From Lacinutrix sp. Hel_I_90 (GTDB lineage Bacteria; Bacteroidota; Bacteroidia; Flavobacteriales; Flavobacteriaceae): a DNA stretch of 64,000 nt. The stretch's first letter is position 1; each line of letters starts with the position of its first letter. The position numbers were made by a program, and so were the translations under genes. Below the pieces are notes generated by a model that worked only from the letters and a program-made list of their open reading frames with translations, was not told the origin of the DNA and did no database searches. This document shows positions 44,936-54,280 of this stretch, one piece after another. The stretch covers positions 1,228,501 through 1,292,500 of the forward strand of contig NZ_JYNQ01000001.1 in the NCBI RefSeq assembly GCF_000934685.1, in the 5' to 3' direction.

Positions 44936-45106
44936 TTGCTCCACTACAAAGGAAATCACAATGATAGAGTTCCAAAATTGATCATACCTAATGCCAAGGC
45001 AGATTATTGGTTTGTTACAAATGTTTTAAAAGGCAACATTGAATTTCCAGTAAAAGATAATTTTGCTTTAAGGAGACAAAATTATAGGCTTAAAATTCAG
45101 GTTTAA
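44936..45106 (+). pseudogene. Decayed C-terminal sorting domain of a T9SS cargo gene
   Basis: A 56-codon open stretch with no ATG. In the frame ending at the TAA at 45104 it reads HNDRVPKLIIPNAKADYWFV then EFPVKDNFALRRQN. ADYWF followed by a ~20-residue loop and DNFALRR is the characteristic end of type B sorting domains (compare SDYWFTV ... HFTLKR in the neighbours). The upstream part that should encode FTPNGDGYND and the whole passenger are missing, and an in-frame stop (TAA at 44930) closes the frame. It fills the 323-base gap between two intact cargo genes. I read it as a pseudogene remnant; 44823-44935 holds nothing I recognise. Confidence 0.68.
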
Positions 45107-45140
45107 CATTATTTTTATTTTAATTATCTGACTTCTTATC

Positions 45141-45148
45141 TATCTTTG
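45141..45148 (+). promoter_or_regulatory. Putative -7 box upstream of the choice-of-anchor L protein
   Basis: TATCTTTG matches TAnnTTTG exactly, ends 12 bases before the ATG at 45161 and overlaps a spurious TTG start at 45146. No clear -33 box. Confidence 0.45.
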
Positions 45149-45160
45149 CCAGCTGTTGCT

Positions 45161-47497
45161 ATGATAAGAAAACTCCTCATATTATTATCGTTCCTTTTTG
45201 CGCTGTCTATACAATCGCAAAACATAACTGTAGATAGTCAGACCTACACGCCTCAACAGCTTATTGAAAATGTTTTAATCGATAGTAATTGCATTTCTAA
45301 TGTCACAGTAACTAATACGCTTGGAGGCAATTTTAATGGCGCGGACCAAAGCTATGGCTTTTTTGACGCTACGGGTACCACGTTTCCCTTTCAGTCTGGT
45401 ATTGTATTAAGTACGGGCAGGTTAACGAATGTACAAGGTCCAAACACCTCATTAAGTGATGATGATGCACCAAACTGGATTGGTGATTCCGATTTAGAAA
45501 CAGCTCTTCAGGAATCGAACACTTTAAACGCAACCATCATTGAATTCGATTTTACCACAGTCGCCAATCAAATAAGTTTTAGATATATTTTTGCTTCGGA
45601 GGAATACCAGGAAGGTGACCCAAATACCTGTGAGTTTTCAGATTTATTTGGTTTTCTAATCCGTCCTATAAATGATACAGCGTATGAAAATATTGCTTTA
45701 GTACCAGGAACACAAACACCTGTAAAAGTAACGACGGTTCATCCAGAAATCCCCAATGGCTGTGCTGCAGAAAATGAAGCTTATTTTGAAAGTTTTAATG
45801 GTCCCTCTGCACCCATTAACTTTAATGGTCAAACCACCATATTAACAGCGACCGCAAACACCATTCCCAATGCAACCTATCATGTGAAATTAGTGATTGC
45901 CGATGAGCAAAACTTTAGATTTGATTCTGCCGTGTTTTTGGAAGCCGGTAGTTTTGAATTGACTACAGATTTAGGTGAAGATAGATTAATTGCAACGAAC
46001 ACTAGTGCCTGCGAAAACGACATTTTAATTTTAGATGCTTCCCAGCCAGGTATGAATACTTATAGATGGTTTAGAAATGGCATTGCCCAAACCACGCAGG
46101 TTAGCAGTACTTTTCATGTTACTGATAGTGGTACCTATACTGTTGAAGTCACCTTAAGTAACGGCTGCATATCTTACGGAGAAATTATCATAGAATACGC
46201 ACCTATTCCAGTGGTGGCAAATACCACACTCATTGAATGTGACAGTAATCAAGATGGTTTAACGACCTATAATCTGTTTGAAGCTTCAGATGCAGTTACA
46301 CAAAATAATTCGGATTTAGGAATTATTGGTTTCTACACCAGTTTTACAGATGCTGAAATGCAAATTAATGGCATTCAAAACCCTGAATTTTTTGATAACA
46401 CTAGTCCAATGCAAACCATTTTCGCTGAAGTTATCGACCTCAATACAGAATGTTCTGCGCTTGCTGAAATCGTTTTAGATATTTCAACAAACACCTTAAA
46501 TCTTCAGGATTTTGATACCTGTGATGATGAAACAGTAGATGGTTATACGACCTTTAATTTAAATGCTATTCGCACTCAAATCGAATCTCAGGTTCCTGCA
46601 AATTACAACGTCACTTTTTATACCACTATAAATGACGCCTTCTCTGAAACTAATAGTATAGCTGGTAGTTTTAGTAATACCATTCAAGATTCTCAAACGA
46701 TTGTTGTAAAAGTGACTACAAACACTAATCAATGTTACGCCATTTCAGATATTACTTTAAATGTATTGATTACGCCTCAGCTTTTGCCAGATGAATCACT
46801 GCTATATTGTTTAAACAGCTATCCAGAAACAGTGGCTTTAGAAGGCGGAATCACTACCGGTATACCAAACAATTTCAATTATCAATGGTTCTTTAACGAC
46901 ACAGATACTGGTATTACAACACCTACTTTAGAGGCTAATGAAATTGGAGTCTACACGGTAATTGTAACAAACTCCAACGGCTGTTCGAACACGCGTGACC
47001 TAACTTTAAATCCTTCAAATGCACCAACTATTGATAATTTAGAGTTAACAGAATTAACAACAAACAATACAGCAACAGTTAGTGTTTCTGGTGAAGGTAA
47101 TTATGAGTTTGCCATTGATAATGCATCAGGATTTTATCAGGATGACAATACCTTTTCAGGTTTGGTACCTGGTTTTTACACGCTTTTTGTAAGAGATAAA
47201 AATGGTTGTGGTAGCGCTTCAATAGAATTTTCAATATTAGGCTTCCCGAAATATTTTACGCCAAATGGTGATACTTTTAATGATATCTGGAAACCCTTTG
47301 GGACTAATGAACGTTTCAATAAGGATTTGAAAATTCTGATTTTTAATCGCTATGGAAAATTATTAGCGCAAGTTAATCCACTTGTAGGATGGAATGGCAC
47401 TTTTAATGGCTCGGCATTACCAGGTGATGATTATTGGTTTCTTATAAATCGTCCCAATGGAGAGCAATACAAAGGGCATTTTGCTTTGGTGCGATAA
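45161..47497 (+). CDS. Choice-of-anchor L domain protein with T9SS type B sorting domain
   Basis: A 778-residue secreted protein. Signal peptide (MIRKLLILLSFLFALSIQSQ), then a choice-of-anchor L domain over residues ~20-260 with GFFDATGTTFPFQSGIVLST, ISFRYIFASEEYQEGDPN and FSDLFGFLIRP, a fold frequent in surface proteins of Bacteroidota. An Ig-like segment (YRWFRNGIAQTTQV), two copies of the local two-Cys repeat, a second Ig-like domain and the sorting domain YFTPNGDTFNDIW ... NRYGKLLAQ ... GHFALVR follow. The ATG at 45161 gives a clean signal peptide. It belongs to the same repeat-sharing set as the four cargo genes upstream. Adhesion is inferred. Confidence 0.89.
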   Translation: MIRKLLILLSFLFALSIQSQNITVDSQTYTPQQLIENVLIDSNCISNVTVTNTLGGNFNGADQSYGFFDATGTTFPFQSGIVLSTGRLTNVQGPNTSLSDDDAPNWIGDSDLETALQESNTLNATIIEFDFTTVANQISFRYIFASEEYQEGDPNTCEFSDLFGFLIRPINDTAYENIALVPGTQTPVKVTTVHPEIPNGCAAENEAYFESFNGPSAPINFNGQTTILTATANTIPNATYHVKLVIADEQNFRFDSAVFLEAGSFELTTDLGEDRLIATNTSACENDILILDASQPGMNTYRWFRNGIAQTTQVSSTFHVTDSGTYTVEVTLSNGCISYGEIIIEYAPIPVVANTTLIECDSNQDGLTTYNLFEASDAVTQNNSDLGIIGFYTSFTDAEMQINGIQNPEFFDNTSPMQTIFAEVIDLNTECSALAEIVLDISTNTLNLQDFDTCDDETVDGYTTFNLNAIRTQIESQVPANYNVTFYTTINDAFSETNSIAGSFSNTIQDSQTIVVKVTTNTNQCYAISDITLNVLITPQLLPDESLLYCLNSYPETVALEGGITTGIPNNFNYQWFFNDTDTGITTPTLEANEIGVYTVIVTNSNGCSNTRDLTLNPSNAPTIDNLELTELTTNNTATVSVSGEGNYEFAIDNASGFYQDDNTFSGLVPGFYTLFVRDKNGCGSASIEFSILGFPKYFTPNGDTFNDIWKPFGTNERFNKDLKILIFNRYGKLLAQVNPLVGWNGTFNGSALPGDDYWFLINRPNGEQYKGHFALVR

Positions 47498-47627
47498 ACT
47501 TTTAATCCAATGCTCTCATTTATTCGTATTTTAACTGGTTCTTGATTTATTCTTATCGAGAAAACAACTCAGAATATTGCATACATTTATACATACGCAA
47601 TTCATGATTAACTTCTTAAAAAACTAA

Positions 47628-48050
47628 ATGATGGTTCTATCCATTTTACTAAGCTTAATTCTAATTGCTCTTGGGATCATTCATTTTAGTTGGGTTTTTG
47701 GAGGAACATTTTGGTTTACAGAATCTTTGCCTACTAATGAAAATGGCAAACGCGTATTAAATCCTAAAAAAATGGATAGTGCTATTGTAGGACTTGGACT
47801 AACAACATTCGGCCTTTTCTACCTTATAAATGCAGGGGTAATTCCGGTTAATTTACCTGAACAGGTCATAGAATATGTGGGTTGGATTATTCCAACTATC
47901 TTCCTTTTACGCGCCATAGGCGAATTTAAATATGTCGGATTTTTTAAACGTATAAAACACACCGAATTTGGAAAACGAGACACCAAATTATTTTCACCCT
48001 TGTGTTTGATAATAAGCCTGTTTGGAATATTAATACAACTAGCTAAATAA
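47628..48050 (+). CDS. DUF3995 domain-containing membrane protein
   Basis: A 140-residue membrane protein with four predicted helices. It matches DUF3995 in its N-terminal half (ALGIIHFSWVFGGTFWFTES) and the loop NGKRVLNPKKMDSAIVGLGL. A basic stretch (FFKRIKHTEFGKRDTKLF) lies before the last helix. Function unknown for the family. It stands alone after a 130-base AT-rich spacer and before another small membrane-protein gene. Confidence 0.8.
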   Translation: MMVLSILLSLILIALGIIHFSWVFGGTFWFTESLPTNENGKRVLNPKKMDSAIVGLGLTTFGLFYLINAGVIPVNLPEQVIEYVGWIIPTIFLLRAIGEFKYVGFFKRIKHTEFGKRDTKLFSPLCLIISLFGILIQLAK

Positions 48051-48250
48051 AGTCACCTTACCCAGAGACCCTCACGCGCTATAGCCTTAATAGCTTACAA
48101 CTTTGCTCTTTATAACCCTTCTTAATCTGACTTTCTTTGTGCTGCACTGGAAAACCCCACAAATTGTCCCGTGATTGGTTTTCTTTAGTTAAATTAGTGC
48201 ATTAACTTAAAGAACAGTAAACCATCCTTTTATCAATATCTTTTATAATT

Positions 48251-48640
48251 ATGAAACTAGTCATTGCAAAATGGACCGTCATAGTATTTGGAGTATTCAT
48301 AATTCTAGTGGGATTTCTTATGCTTTTTAGTCCTAATAAAGCAAGAACAATTTTAAGGAAGGCAGGAAGCACAAACCTTATAAATTACACAGAAATAACA
48401 CTGCGATTAATTCCTGCGGTTGCATTAATTATATATTCAGAGGCCTCCAGAATTCCTGAAGCATTCAAACTCTTCGGGTGGATTATGCTCACAACCTCTT
48501 TGATACTTTATGTAATTCCAAGAAAAACGCACCATCGTTTTTCAATGAAGAGTGCCGACCTATTGAAACCCTGCTATTTCAGACTCATTGCTCCTTTTGC
48601 TTTTCTTTTTGGTGGGTTGATCATTTATAATACCTGCTAA
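48251..48640 (+). CDS. Small hypothetical membrane protein
   Basis: A 129-residue protein with four hydrophobic segments (WTVIVFGVFIILVGFLMLF, LIPAVALIIYS, FGWIMLTTSLILYVI, LIAPFAFLFGGLIIY), separated by short basic loops (SPNKARTILRKAG, PRKTHHRFSMKSADLLK). I recognise no family. The 200-base spacer upstream contains a near-perfect inverted repeat (48182-48192 with 48202-48213) that might be an operator or hairpin. Coding is supported by a clean ATG, conserved-looking hydrophobic pattern and absence of competing frames. Confidence 0.68.
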   Translation: MKLVIAKWTVIVFGVFIILVGFLMLFSPNKARTILRKAGSTNLINYTEITLRLIPAVALIIYSEASRIPEAFKLFGWIMLTTSLILYVIPRKTHHRFSMKSADLLKPCYFRLIAPFAFLFGGLIIYNTC

Positions 48641-48720
48641 TTTTTGAGAAGAAACAACATTCAAAAAACCTTAACTTTTCTTTCGAATAATAACTGCTGG
48701 TTATTCCTTAATTTAGCTAT

Positions 48721-50724
48721 ATGAAATTCAAGATTGAATCAGAATTTAGTCCTACAGGAGACCAACCTTCAGCAATAAAACAATTGGTTAATGGTCTAAA
48801 CGCTAGTGAAAAATACCAAACCTTACTTGGTGTTACAGGCTCTGGTAAGACTTTTACCATGGCGAACGTTATAGAAAGTGTTCAGAAACCTACCTTAGTT
48901 TTAGCACATAATAAAACCTTGGCTGCTCAATTGTACTCAGAATTTAAACAGTTCTTTCCAGAGAACGCCGTGGAGTATTTTGTGTCTTATTATGATTATT
49001 ATCAACCAGAAGCCTACATCCCATCGTCTGGCGTTTACATAGAAAAAGATTTATCTATTAATGAAGAAATCGAGAAGATGCGTTTAAGCACCACCTCTTC
49101 TCTACTCTCTGGGCGTCGTGACGTATTGGTGGTGGCTTCGGTATCTTGTTTATATGGTATTGGAAATCCTGTAGAGTTTCAAAAAAATGTGATTTCGATA
49201 AAACGAGATCAGCAGATTTCCAGAACCAAGTTATTACATCAATTAGTACAAAGTTTGTATTCCCGTACGGAAGCCGATTTTAAACACGGTAATTTCCGCA
49301 TAAAAGGAGATACTGTAGATATTTTCCCGAGTTATGCTGATGATGCCTTCCGCATTCACTTTTTTGGAGATGAAATTGAAACCATTGAGCAATTCAACAT
49401 TCAAACCAATAAAGTCATTGAAGACTATGATCGCCTCAACATCTACCCTGCGAATATGTTTGTGACATCGCCAGATGTGCTTCAAGGTGCCATTAAAGAA
49501 ATTCAGGATGATTTAGTCAAACAACACGATTATTTTAAAGATATAGGAAAGCATTTAGAAGCAAAACGCTTAAAAGAACGCACAGAATTTGATCTTGAGA
49601 TGATTCGTGAATTAGGTTACTGTTCTGGCATTGAAAACTATTCGCGTTACTTAGACGGCAGATTACCAGGTACAAGACCATTTTGTTTATTAGATTATTT
49701 TCCAGAGGATTATTTAATGGTTGTAGATGAAAGTCACGTGACCATTTCGCAAGTGCATGCTATGTACGGCGGTGATAGAAGCCGAAAAGAAAACCTAGTA
49801 GAATATGGCTTTCGCTTGCCTGCCGCCATGGATAACAGACCCTTAAAGTTTGAAGAGTTTGAAGCCCTTCAAAATCAAGTGGTATACGTAAGTGCAACAC
49901 CGGCAGATTACGAATTACAAAAAACAGATGGCGTTTATGTCGAGCAAGTGATTCGTCCTACGGGTTTATTAGACCCTGTAATTGAAGTACGACCGAGTTT
50001 AAATCAGATTGATGATTTAATTGAAGAAATTCAAGTGCGTACCGAAAAAGATGAACGGACTCTAGTCACGACATTAACCAAACGAATGGCTGAAGAATTG
50101 ACAAAATACCTCAGTCGTATTAGTATACGCGTCCGTTACATTCATAGTGATGTTGATACTTTAGAACGGGTACAAATCATGCAGGATTTACGTGCTGGTA
50201 TTTTTGATGTCTTAGTGGGTGTAAACTTACTGCGTGAAGGTTTAGATTTACCTGAAGTCTCTCTGGTCGCTATTTTAGATGCAGATAAAGAAGGTTTTTT
50301 ACGTTCAAACCGCTCGCTAACACAAACTGTAGGTCGTGCTGCTCGACATTTAAATGGAAAAGCGATTATGTATGCGGATAAAATAACAAATAGCATGCAA
50401 AAAACGATTGATGACACGGAATACAGACGTGAAAAACAAATTACTTACAACACCGAAAACAACATTACGCCAACCGCTTTAAATAAGAGTTTAAATAATG
50501 CCTTGAGTAAAAATTCAGTGAGTACTTACAGTTACGAATTGGAAGCCGCAAGAGCTGCAGAACCTGAAAGTGACTATTTAAGCAAAGCTGAGTTAGAAAA
50601 GAAAATCCGTGAAAAACGGAAGATAATGGAACAAGCCGCTAAGCAACTTGACTTTATTGTTGCTGCAAGATTACGTGATGAAATTAAAGCCTATCAAGGT
50701 AAACTGGAAGCATTGAAAGTGTAA
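48721..50724 (+). CDS. uvrB: Excinuclease ABC subunit B
   Basis: A 667-residue nucleotide excision repair helicase that loads onto damaged DNA with UvrA and recruits UvrC. Walker A is GVTGSGKT at residues 37-44. The beta-hairpin that clamps DNA is FVSYYDYYQPEAYIPSSGVY. The DEAD-like box is VVDESHVT near residue 336. Helicase motif V-VI includes GVNLLREGLDLPEVSLVAIL and SLTQTVGRAARHLNG. The C-terminal UVR motif (KKIREKRKIMEQAAKQLDF) that contacts UvrC is present. Full length for the family. Transcribed alone on the plus strand, followed by convergent ilvE. Confidence 0.97.
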   Translation: MKFKIESEFSPTGDQPSAIKQLVNGLNASEKYQTLLGVTGSGKTFTMANVIESVQKPTLVLAHNKTLAAQLYSEFKQFFPENAVEYFVSYYDYYQPEAYIPSSGVYIEKDLSINEEIEKMRLSTTSSLLSGRRDVLVVASVSCLYGIGNPVEFQKNVISIKRDQQISRTKLLHQLVQSLYSRTEADFKHGNFRIKGDTVDIFPSYADDAFRIHFFGDEIETIEQFNIQTNKVIEDYDRLNIYPANMFVTSPDVLQGAIKEIQDDLVKQHDYFKDIGKHLEAKRLKERTEFDLEMIRELGYCSGIENYSRYLDGRLPGTRPFCLLDYFPEDYLMVVDESHVTISQVHAMYGGDRSRKENLVEYGFRLPAAMDNRPLKFEEFEALQNQVVYVSATPADYELQKTDGVYVEQVIRPTGLLDPVIEVRPSLNQIDDLIEEIQVRTEKDERTLVTTLTKRMAEELTKYLSRISIRVRYIHSDVDTLERVQIMQDLRAGIFDVLVGVNLLREGLDLPEVSLVAILDADKEGFLRSNRSLTQTVGRAARHLNGKAIMYADKITNSMQKTIDDTEYRREKQITYNTENNITPTALNKSLNNALSKNSVSTYSYELEAARAAEPESDYLSKAELEKKIREKRKIMEQAAKQLDFIVAARLRDEIKAYQGKLEALKV

Positions 50725-50795
50725 TTATTGGCCAGTTGCTGTTCTCGGTAAAAAATTAAAAACGCCCGTCATACAATATCTAACTTATGACAAAA

Positions 50796-51866
50796 CTACA
50801 TCACCTCTACTCTCCAACCAAAAGGATCTTCTGCTTTATTAGTTTGAATATCAATAATGAGTTTCTTTAATTTTTCAGCATACGTATGCTCTAATATTGG
50901 TAATTCAAAATCCTCGTCTCTAAATCCAAAACCAGAAATAGGTGAAATCACTGCAGCAGTTCCAGCGCCAAATAATTCTTTCAAACTTCCATCTTTAGAA
51001 GCTTCAATCAATTCGTTAACACTAATTTTTCTTACCTCTGTTTTTATGCCTTCCGCTTTTGCGATGTCCAAAATACTTTTTCTTGTAACACCATCTAAAA
51101 TACGATCACTTATAGGCGCAGTAATTAACGTGTCATTAATTCGAGCAAAAATATTCATTGCACCAGCTTCTTCTATATATTCATGAGAGGTATCATCTGT
51201 CCAAATCACTTGCTGGTAGCCTTTATCTTTAGCTAATTGTGTAGGATAAAACTGCCCTGCATAATTACCTCCCGCTTTAGCAAAACCAACACCACCATTA
51301 GCAGAACGTGAATACTTTTCTTCTATTAAAACGTTTACTTTTCCAGAGAAATAAGCACCAGATGGTGCACAAGCAATAATAAACTTATAGGCATTTGCTG
51401 GAGAAGCATGAAAACCAGCACCAGTTGCAAAAACATAGGGTCTTATGTACAAAGAACTTCCCTCAGCAGTAGGAATCCAGTCCTTTTCAACCTTTAATAA
51501 GGTCTTTAAACCTTCAAAAAAATAATCTTCTGGCACTTCAGGAATTGCTAATCGTTTAGCAGAAATATTTAAGCGTCTGATGTTCTCCATAGGTCTAAAC
51601 AAAAACACACCACCACTAGCGTCTTTATAGGCTTTCATCCCTTCAAAAATTGACTGACCATAATGGAAAATCTTAGCTGCCGGATCTAACGTAATTGGTC
51701 CATAAGGTACAATTTCTGGCGCATGCCACTTCCCGTCCTTATAATCACACACCAACATATGATCTGAAAAGACCTGCCCAAATGCTAGGTTATCAAAATC
51801 AGTATCTTGAATTTTAGAATGGTTGGTTTTAGTTATTTTGATATCGCTTTTCGTAGTGGTTTTCAT
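50796..51866 (-). CDS. ilvE: Branched-chain amino acid aminotransferase
   Basis: A 356-residue fold-type IV PLP aminotransferase that interconverts Leu, Ile and Val with their 2-oxo acids. Family signs: MKAYKDASGGVFLFRPMENI near residue 95, the PLP Lys in GGVGFAKAGGNYAGQFYPTQ, and the class IV signature EYIEEAGAMNIFARI followed by TAPISDRILDGVTRKSIL and the GAGTAAVISPI element. Length fits the larger BCAT group. A typical monocistronic gene, convergent with uvrB. Confidence 0.94.
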   Translation of the reverse strand: MKTTTKSDIKITKTNHSKIQDTDFDNLAFGQVFSDHMLVCDYKDGKWHAPEIVPYGPITLDPAAKIFHYGQSIFEGMKAYKDASGGVFLFRPMENIRRLNISAKRLAIPEVPEDYFFEGLKTLLKVEKDWIPTAEGSSLYIRPYVFATGAGFHASPANAYKFIIACAPSGAYFSGKVNVLIEEKYSRSANGGVGFAKAGGNYAGQFYPTQLAKDKGYQQVIWTDDTSHEYIEEAGAMNIFARINDTLITAPISDRILDGVTRKSILDIAKAEGIKTEVRKISVNELIEASKDGSLKELFGAGTAAVISPISGFGFRDEDFELPILEHTYAEKLKKLIIDIQTNKAEDPFGWRVEVM

Positions 51867-51939
51867 AAAATCTGGTTAACTTTAGGCTGTAAAAATACAG
51901 AATTAAGCATTAGAAAATATTAAATTAACCATAAAAAAC

Positions 51940-51947
51940 TATCTTTG
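51940..51947 (+). promoter_or_regulatory. Putative -7 box upstream of the DUF4920-mnmD unit
   Basis: TATCTTTG matches TAnnTTTG and ends 17 bases before the ATG at 51965. No TTG is seen at the expected distance. Confidence 0.45.
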
Positions 51948-51964
51948 ACTTATAGAAATCAATA

Positions 51965-52483
51965 ATGATAAACATGAAAAATTACATTCTGACCATTGCA
52001 TTAGCAATTACTGTTTTCGCTTGTAAAGAAGAAAAAAAAGCACCTCTTGAAGCAGATACCACAAGCGAAATAACGCAAGTTGAGTACCAATCTTTTGGAG
52101 ATAAAATTATAGCAGACGATGCCATAGCAGCTAAATCGATGGCTGAGCACTATAAGAATATGCAGGTTGGCGATAGTATTCCGTCTAAAATGATTGCCAA
52201 GGTTAGCGAAGTGTGTAAAGCCAAAGGGTGCTGGATGACATTAGATTTAGAAAATGGAGAAGAAGTCATGGTGAAATTTAAAGATTATGCCTTTTTCATG
52301 CCAAAAGACATTGATGGTAAAGAAGTGATTATTAATGGAAATGCATACATCGAAGAGGTTTCTGTCGATGATCAAAGACATTATGCTGAAGACAAAGGTG
52401 CTACTCAAGAAGAAATTGCAGCGATTACAGCACCAAAACGCACCTACTCTTTTGAGGCTGATGGCGTGTTATTAAAGCAATAA
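51965..52483 (+). CDS. DUF4920 domain-containing lipoprotein
   Basis: A 172-residue lipoprotein: signal sequence ending in the lipobox AITVFAC with the acylated Cys at 20 (17 from the second ATG at 51974), a Lys/Glu-rich linker, and a single DUF4920 domain containing KVSEVCKAKGCWMTLDLENG, FKDYAFFMPKDIDGKEVIIN and GATQEEIAAITAPKRTYSF. The Cys pair in VCKAKGCW suggests metal or redox activity, unproven. It is outer-membrane or periplasmic by lipobox. One base separates it from mnmD, so they are cotranscribed, though their functions do not obviously match. Confidence 0.85.
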   Translation: MINMKNYILTIALAITVFACKEEKKAPLEADTTSEITQVEYQSFGDKIIADDAIAAKSMAEHYKNMQVGDSIPSKMIAKVSEVCKAKGCWMTLDLENGEEVMVKFKDYAFFMPKDIDGKEVIINGNAYIEEVSVDDQRHYAEDKGATQEEIAAITAPKRTYSFEADGVLLKQ

Positions 52484-52484
52484 T

Positions 52485-53177
52485 TTGAAACGCGAAATCA
52501 TCACCACTCATGATGGTTCAAAAACCATACATGTTCTTGAGTGGAATGAACACTACCATTCCACTCACGGAGCAATTCAAGAAGCGCTACACGTTTACTT
52601 AAAAGAAGGTTTAGCGTTTTTTTTAGACTCAGAAAGCTTTTATAAAGGGGCTCAGCCTATATCCATTTTAGAAATTGGTTTTGGCACAGGCTTAAATGCG
52701 TTATTAACTTTAGCTGAAGCCGAAAAACAACAAATAAAAATCAATTATACTGGTGTTGAAGGCTTTCCTGTTTCTCATTCAGAAATTGATCAACTCAATT
52801 ATGGAGAAGCTGTTACCATTAAGAACAGTAACGCATTGTTTCAAAAACTCCACAATTGTGATTGGGAGAAATTCTGTAACATTTCAGAAGGTTTCCAGCT
52901 AAAAAAACAACGCAAACAGTTTTCTGAAATTGACGATACAAACCAATTCGACATTCTTTATTTTGATGCTTTTGGGCCACGAGTACAACCAGAATTATGG
53001 ACGGAAACCATATTTAATGCCATGTTCAAGGCACTAAAACCAAATGGTGTTTTAGTTACTTATTGCGCTCAAGGTAATGCAAGACGCGCCATGATGACCG
53101 CTGGTTTTACAGTGGAAAGAGTGAATGGCCCACCTGGAAAACGCCATATGCTAAGAGCAAGGGCAATAAAAAAATAG
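52485..53177 (+). CDS. mnmD: tRNA (5-methylaminomethyl-2-thiouridine)(34)-methyltransferase MnmD
   Basis: A 230-residue SAM-dependent methyltransferase corresponding to the MnmD half of E. coli MnmC: it methylates nm5s2U to mnm5s2U at the wobble position of some tRNAs. Motif I is ILEIGFGTGLNALLTLAEAE, the acidic catalytic-site motif is FDILYFDAFGPRVQPELWTE, and the C-terminal VLVTYCAQGNARRAMMTAGF and GPPGKRHMLRA are typical of DUF752. The separate FAD-dependent MnmC domain is absent, as usual in Bacteroidota. The start is a TTG (MKREIITTHDGS), supported by the family's N-terminus. It follows the DUF4920 gene by one base. Confidence 0.9.
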   Translation: MKREIITTHDGSKTIHVLEWNEHYHSTHGAIQEALHVYLKEGLAFFLDSESFYKGAQPISILEIGFGTGLNALLTLAEAEKQQIKINYTGVEGFPVSHSEIDQLNYGEAVTIKNSNALFQKLHNCDWEKFCNISEGFQLKKQRKQFSEIDDTNQFDILYFDAFGPRVQPELWTETIFNAMFKALKPNGVLVTYCAQGNARRAMMTAGFTVERVNGPPGKRHMLRARAIKK

Positions 53178-53299
53178 TCACGCTTGTCGTTGTCAAAATC
53201 TCAGATTTTTTTAATACGATACCATTGTTATTTGTGTTAAACCTTACTTAAAGCCATTCCAATTGACTAAATCAAGTCGTATTTTTATAAAAAAACAAG

Positions 53300-54202
53300 A
53301 TGCGCGTATTAATTACAGGAGCTACAGGTTTAGTGGGAAGTGCCATCGTAAAACTATGTCATACCAAAGCGATAGATGTTAATTATCTAACCACAAGTAA
53401 ATCTAAACTCTCAAATGAAGATAATTACAAAGGCTTTTATTGGAATCCCAATGAAAATGAAATAGATACTAACTGCGTTAAAGACGTCGATGCGATCATT
53501 CATTTAGTGGGTGCAAGCATTTCTAAACGTTGGACAAAAAAGCACAAGCAGGCTATAATGGATAGCCGACTTAAAACTACCGCATTACTTCACGAAACAG
53601 TAAAAAACAATCCTAATAACATTACACAAATCGTTTCTGCCAGTGCTGTTGGTTTTTACCCAGACTCACTCACTAATTATTATACAGAAGATCAAACTCA
53701 AGTTAGTAGTTCTTTTTTAGGACAGGTAGTCGAATCTTGGGAACGCGTTGTAGATGCCTTTACAACTTTAAATATTAGCGTATCGAAAGTACGTATTGGC
53801 TTGGTATTCTCAGAAAAAGGTGGTGCTTTCCCAAAAATTATACAGCCAATAAAATATGGTGCTGGTGCACCTTTAGGAACGGGAGAACAGTGGATGAGTT
53901 GGATTCACCTTGACGATTTGGCAAGACTTTTTCTCCATGTTATAGAAAAAAATCTTGAAGGTGTTTATAACGGCGTCTCCCCTAACCCTGTCACTAATAA
54001 AGAGCTTACAAAAGCTGCTGCTACCAAATTAAATATGCCACTTTTTCTGCCTAATGTGCCACAATTTGCTTTGAAATTAGTTTTAGGTGAGATGCATATT
54101 ATTTTATTTGAAAGCCAACGTGTGAGCTCTAAAAAGATTGAGAATACTGGTTTCTTTTTTGAGTATGTCACCTTGGATAAAGCTTTAGAGGAATTACTTT
54201 GA
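53300..54202 (+). CDS. TIGR01777 family NAD-dependent epimerase/oxidoreductase
   Basis: A 300-residue extended SDR-family protein. The nucleotide-binding motif is RVLITGATGLVGSAIVKL, the central part has ISKRWTKKHKQAIMDSRLKT and SASAVGFYPD, and the end is the DUF1731 region (LFLPNVPQFALKLVLGEM, SQRVSSKKIENTGFFFEY). This group (YfcH-like) lacks an established substrate, although its fold is that of nucleotide-sugar epimerases. It stands alone between mnmD and the convergent YceI gene, with a 122-base upstream spacer in which I see nothing distinctive. Confidence 0.9.
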   Translation: MRVLITGATGLVGSAIVKLCHTKAIDVNYLTTSKSKLSNEDNYKGFYWNPNENEIDTNCVKDVDAIIHLVGASISKRWTKKHKQAIMDSRLKTTALLHETVKNNPNNITQIVSASAVGFYPDSLTNYYTEDQTQVSSSFLGQVVESWERVVDAFTTLNISVSKVRIGLVFSEKGGAFPKIIQPIKYGAGAPLGTGEQWMSWIHLDDLARLFLHVIEKNLEGVYNGVSPNPVTNKELTKAAATKLNMPLFLPNVPQFALKLVLGEMHIILFESQRVSSKKIENTGFFFEYVTLDKALEELL

Positions 54203-54280
54203 TTTAGGATTTCTAATAAAAACCATGAAAAAAAGCCACATCTTTCGATATGGCCTTTGACTATATTTTAAAAATCTTAA

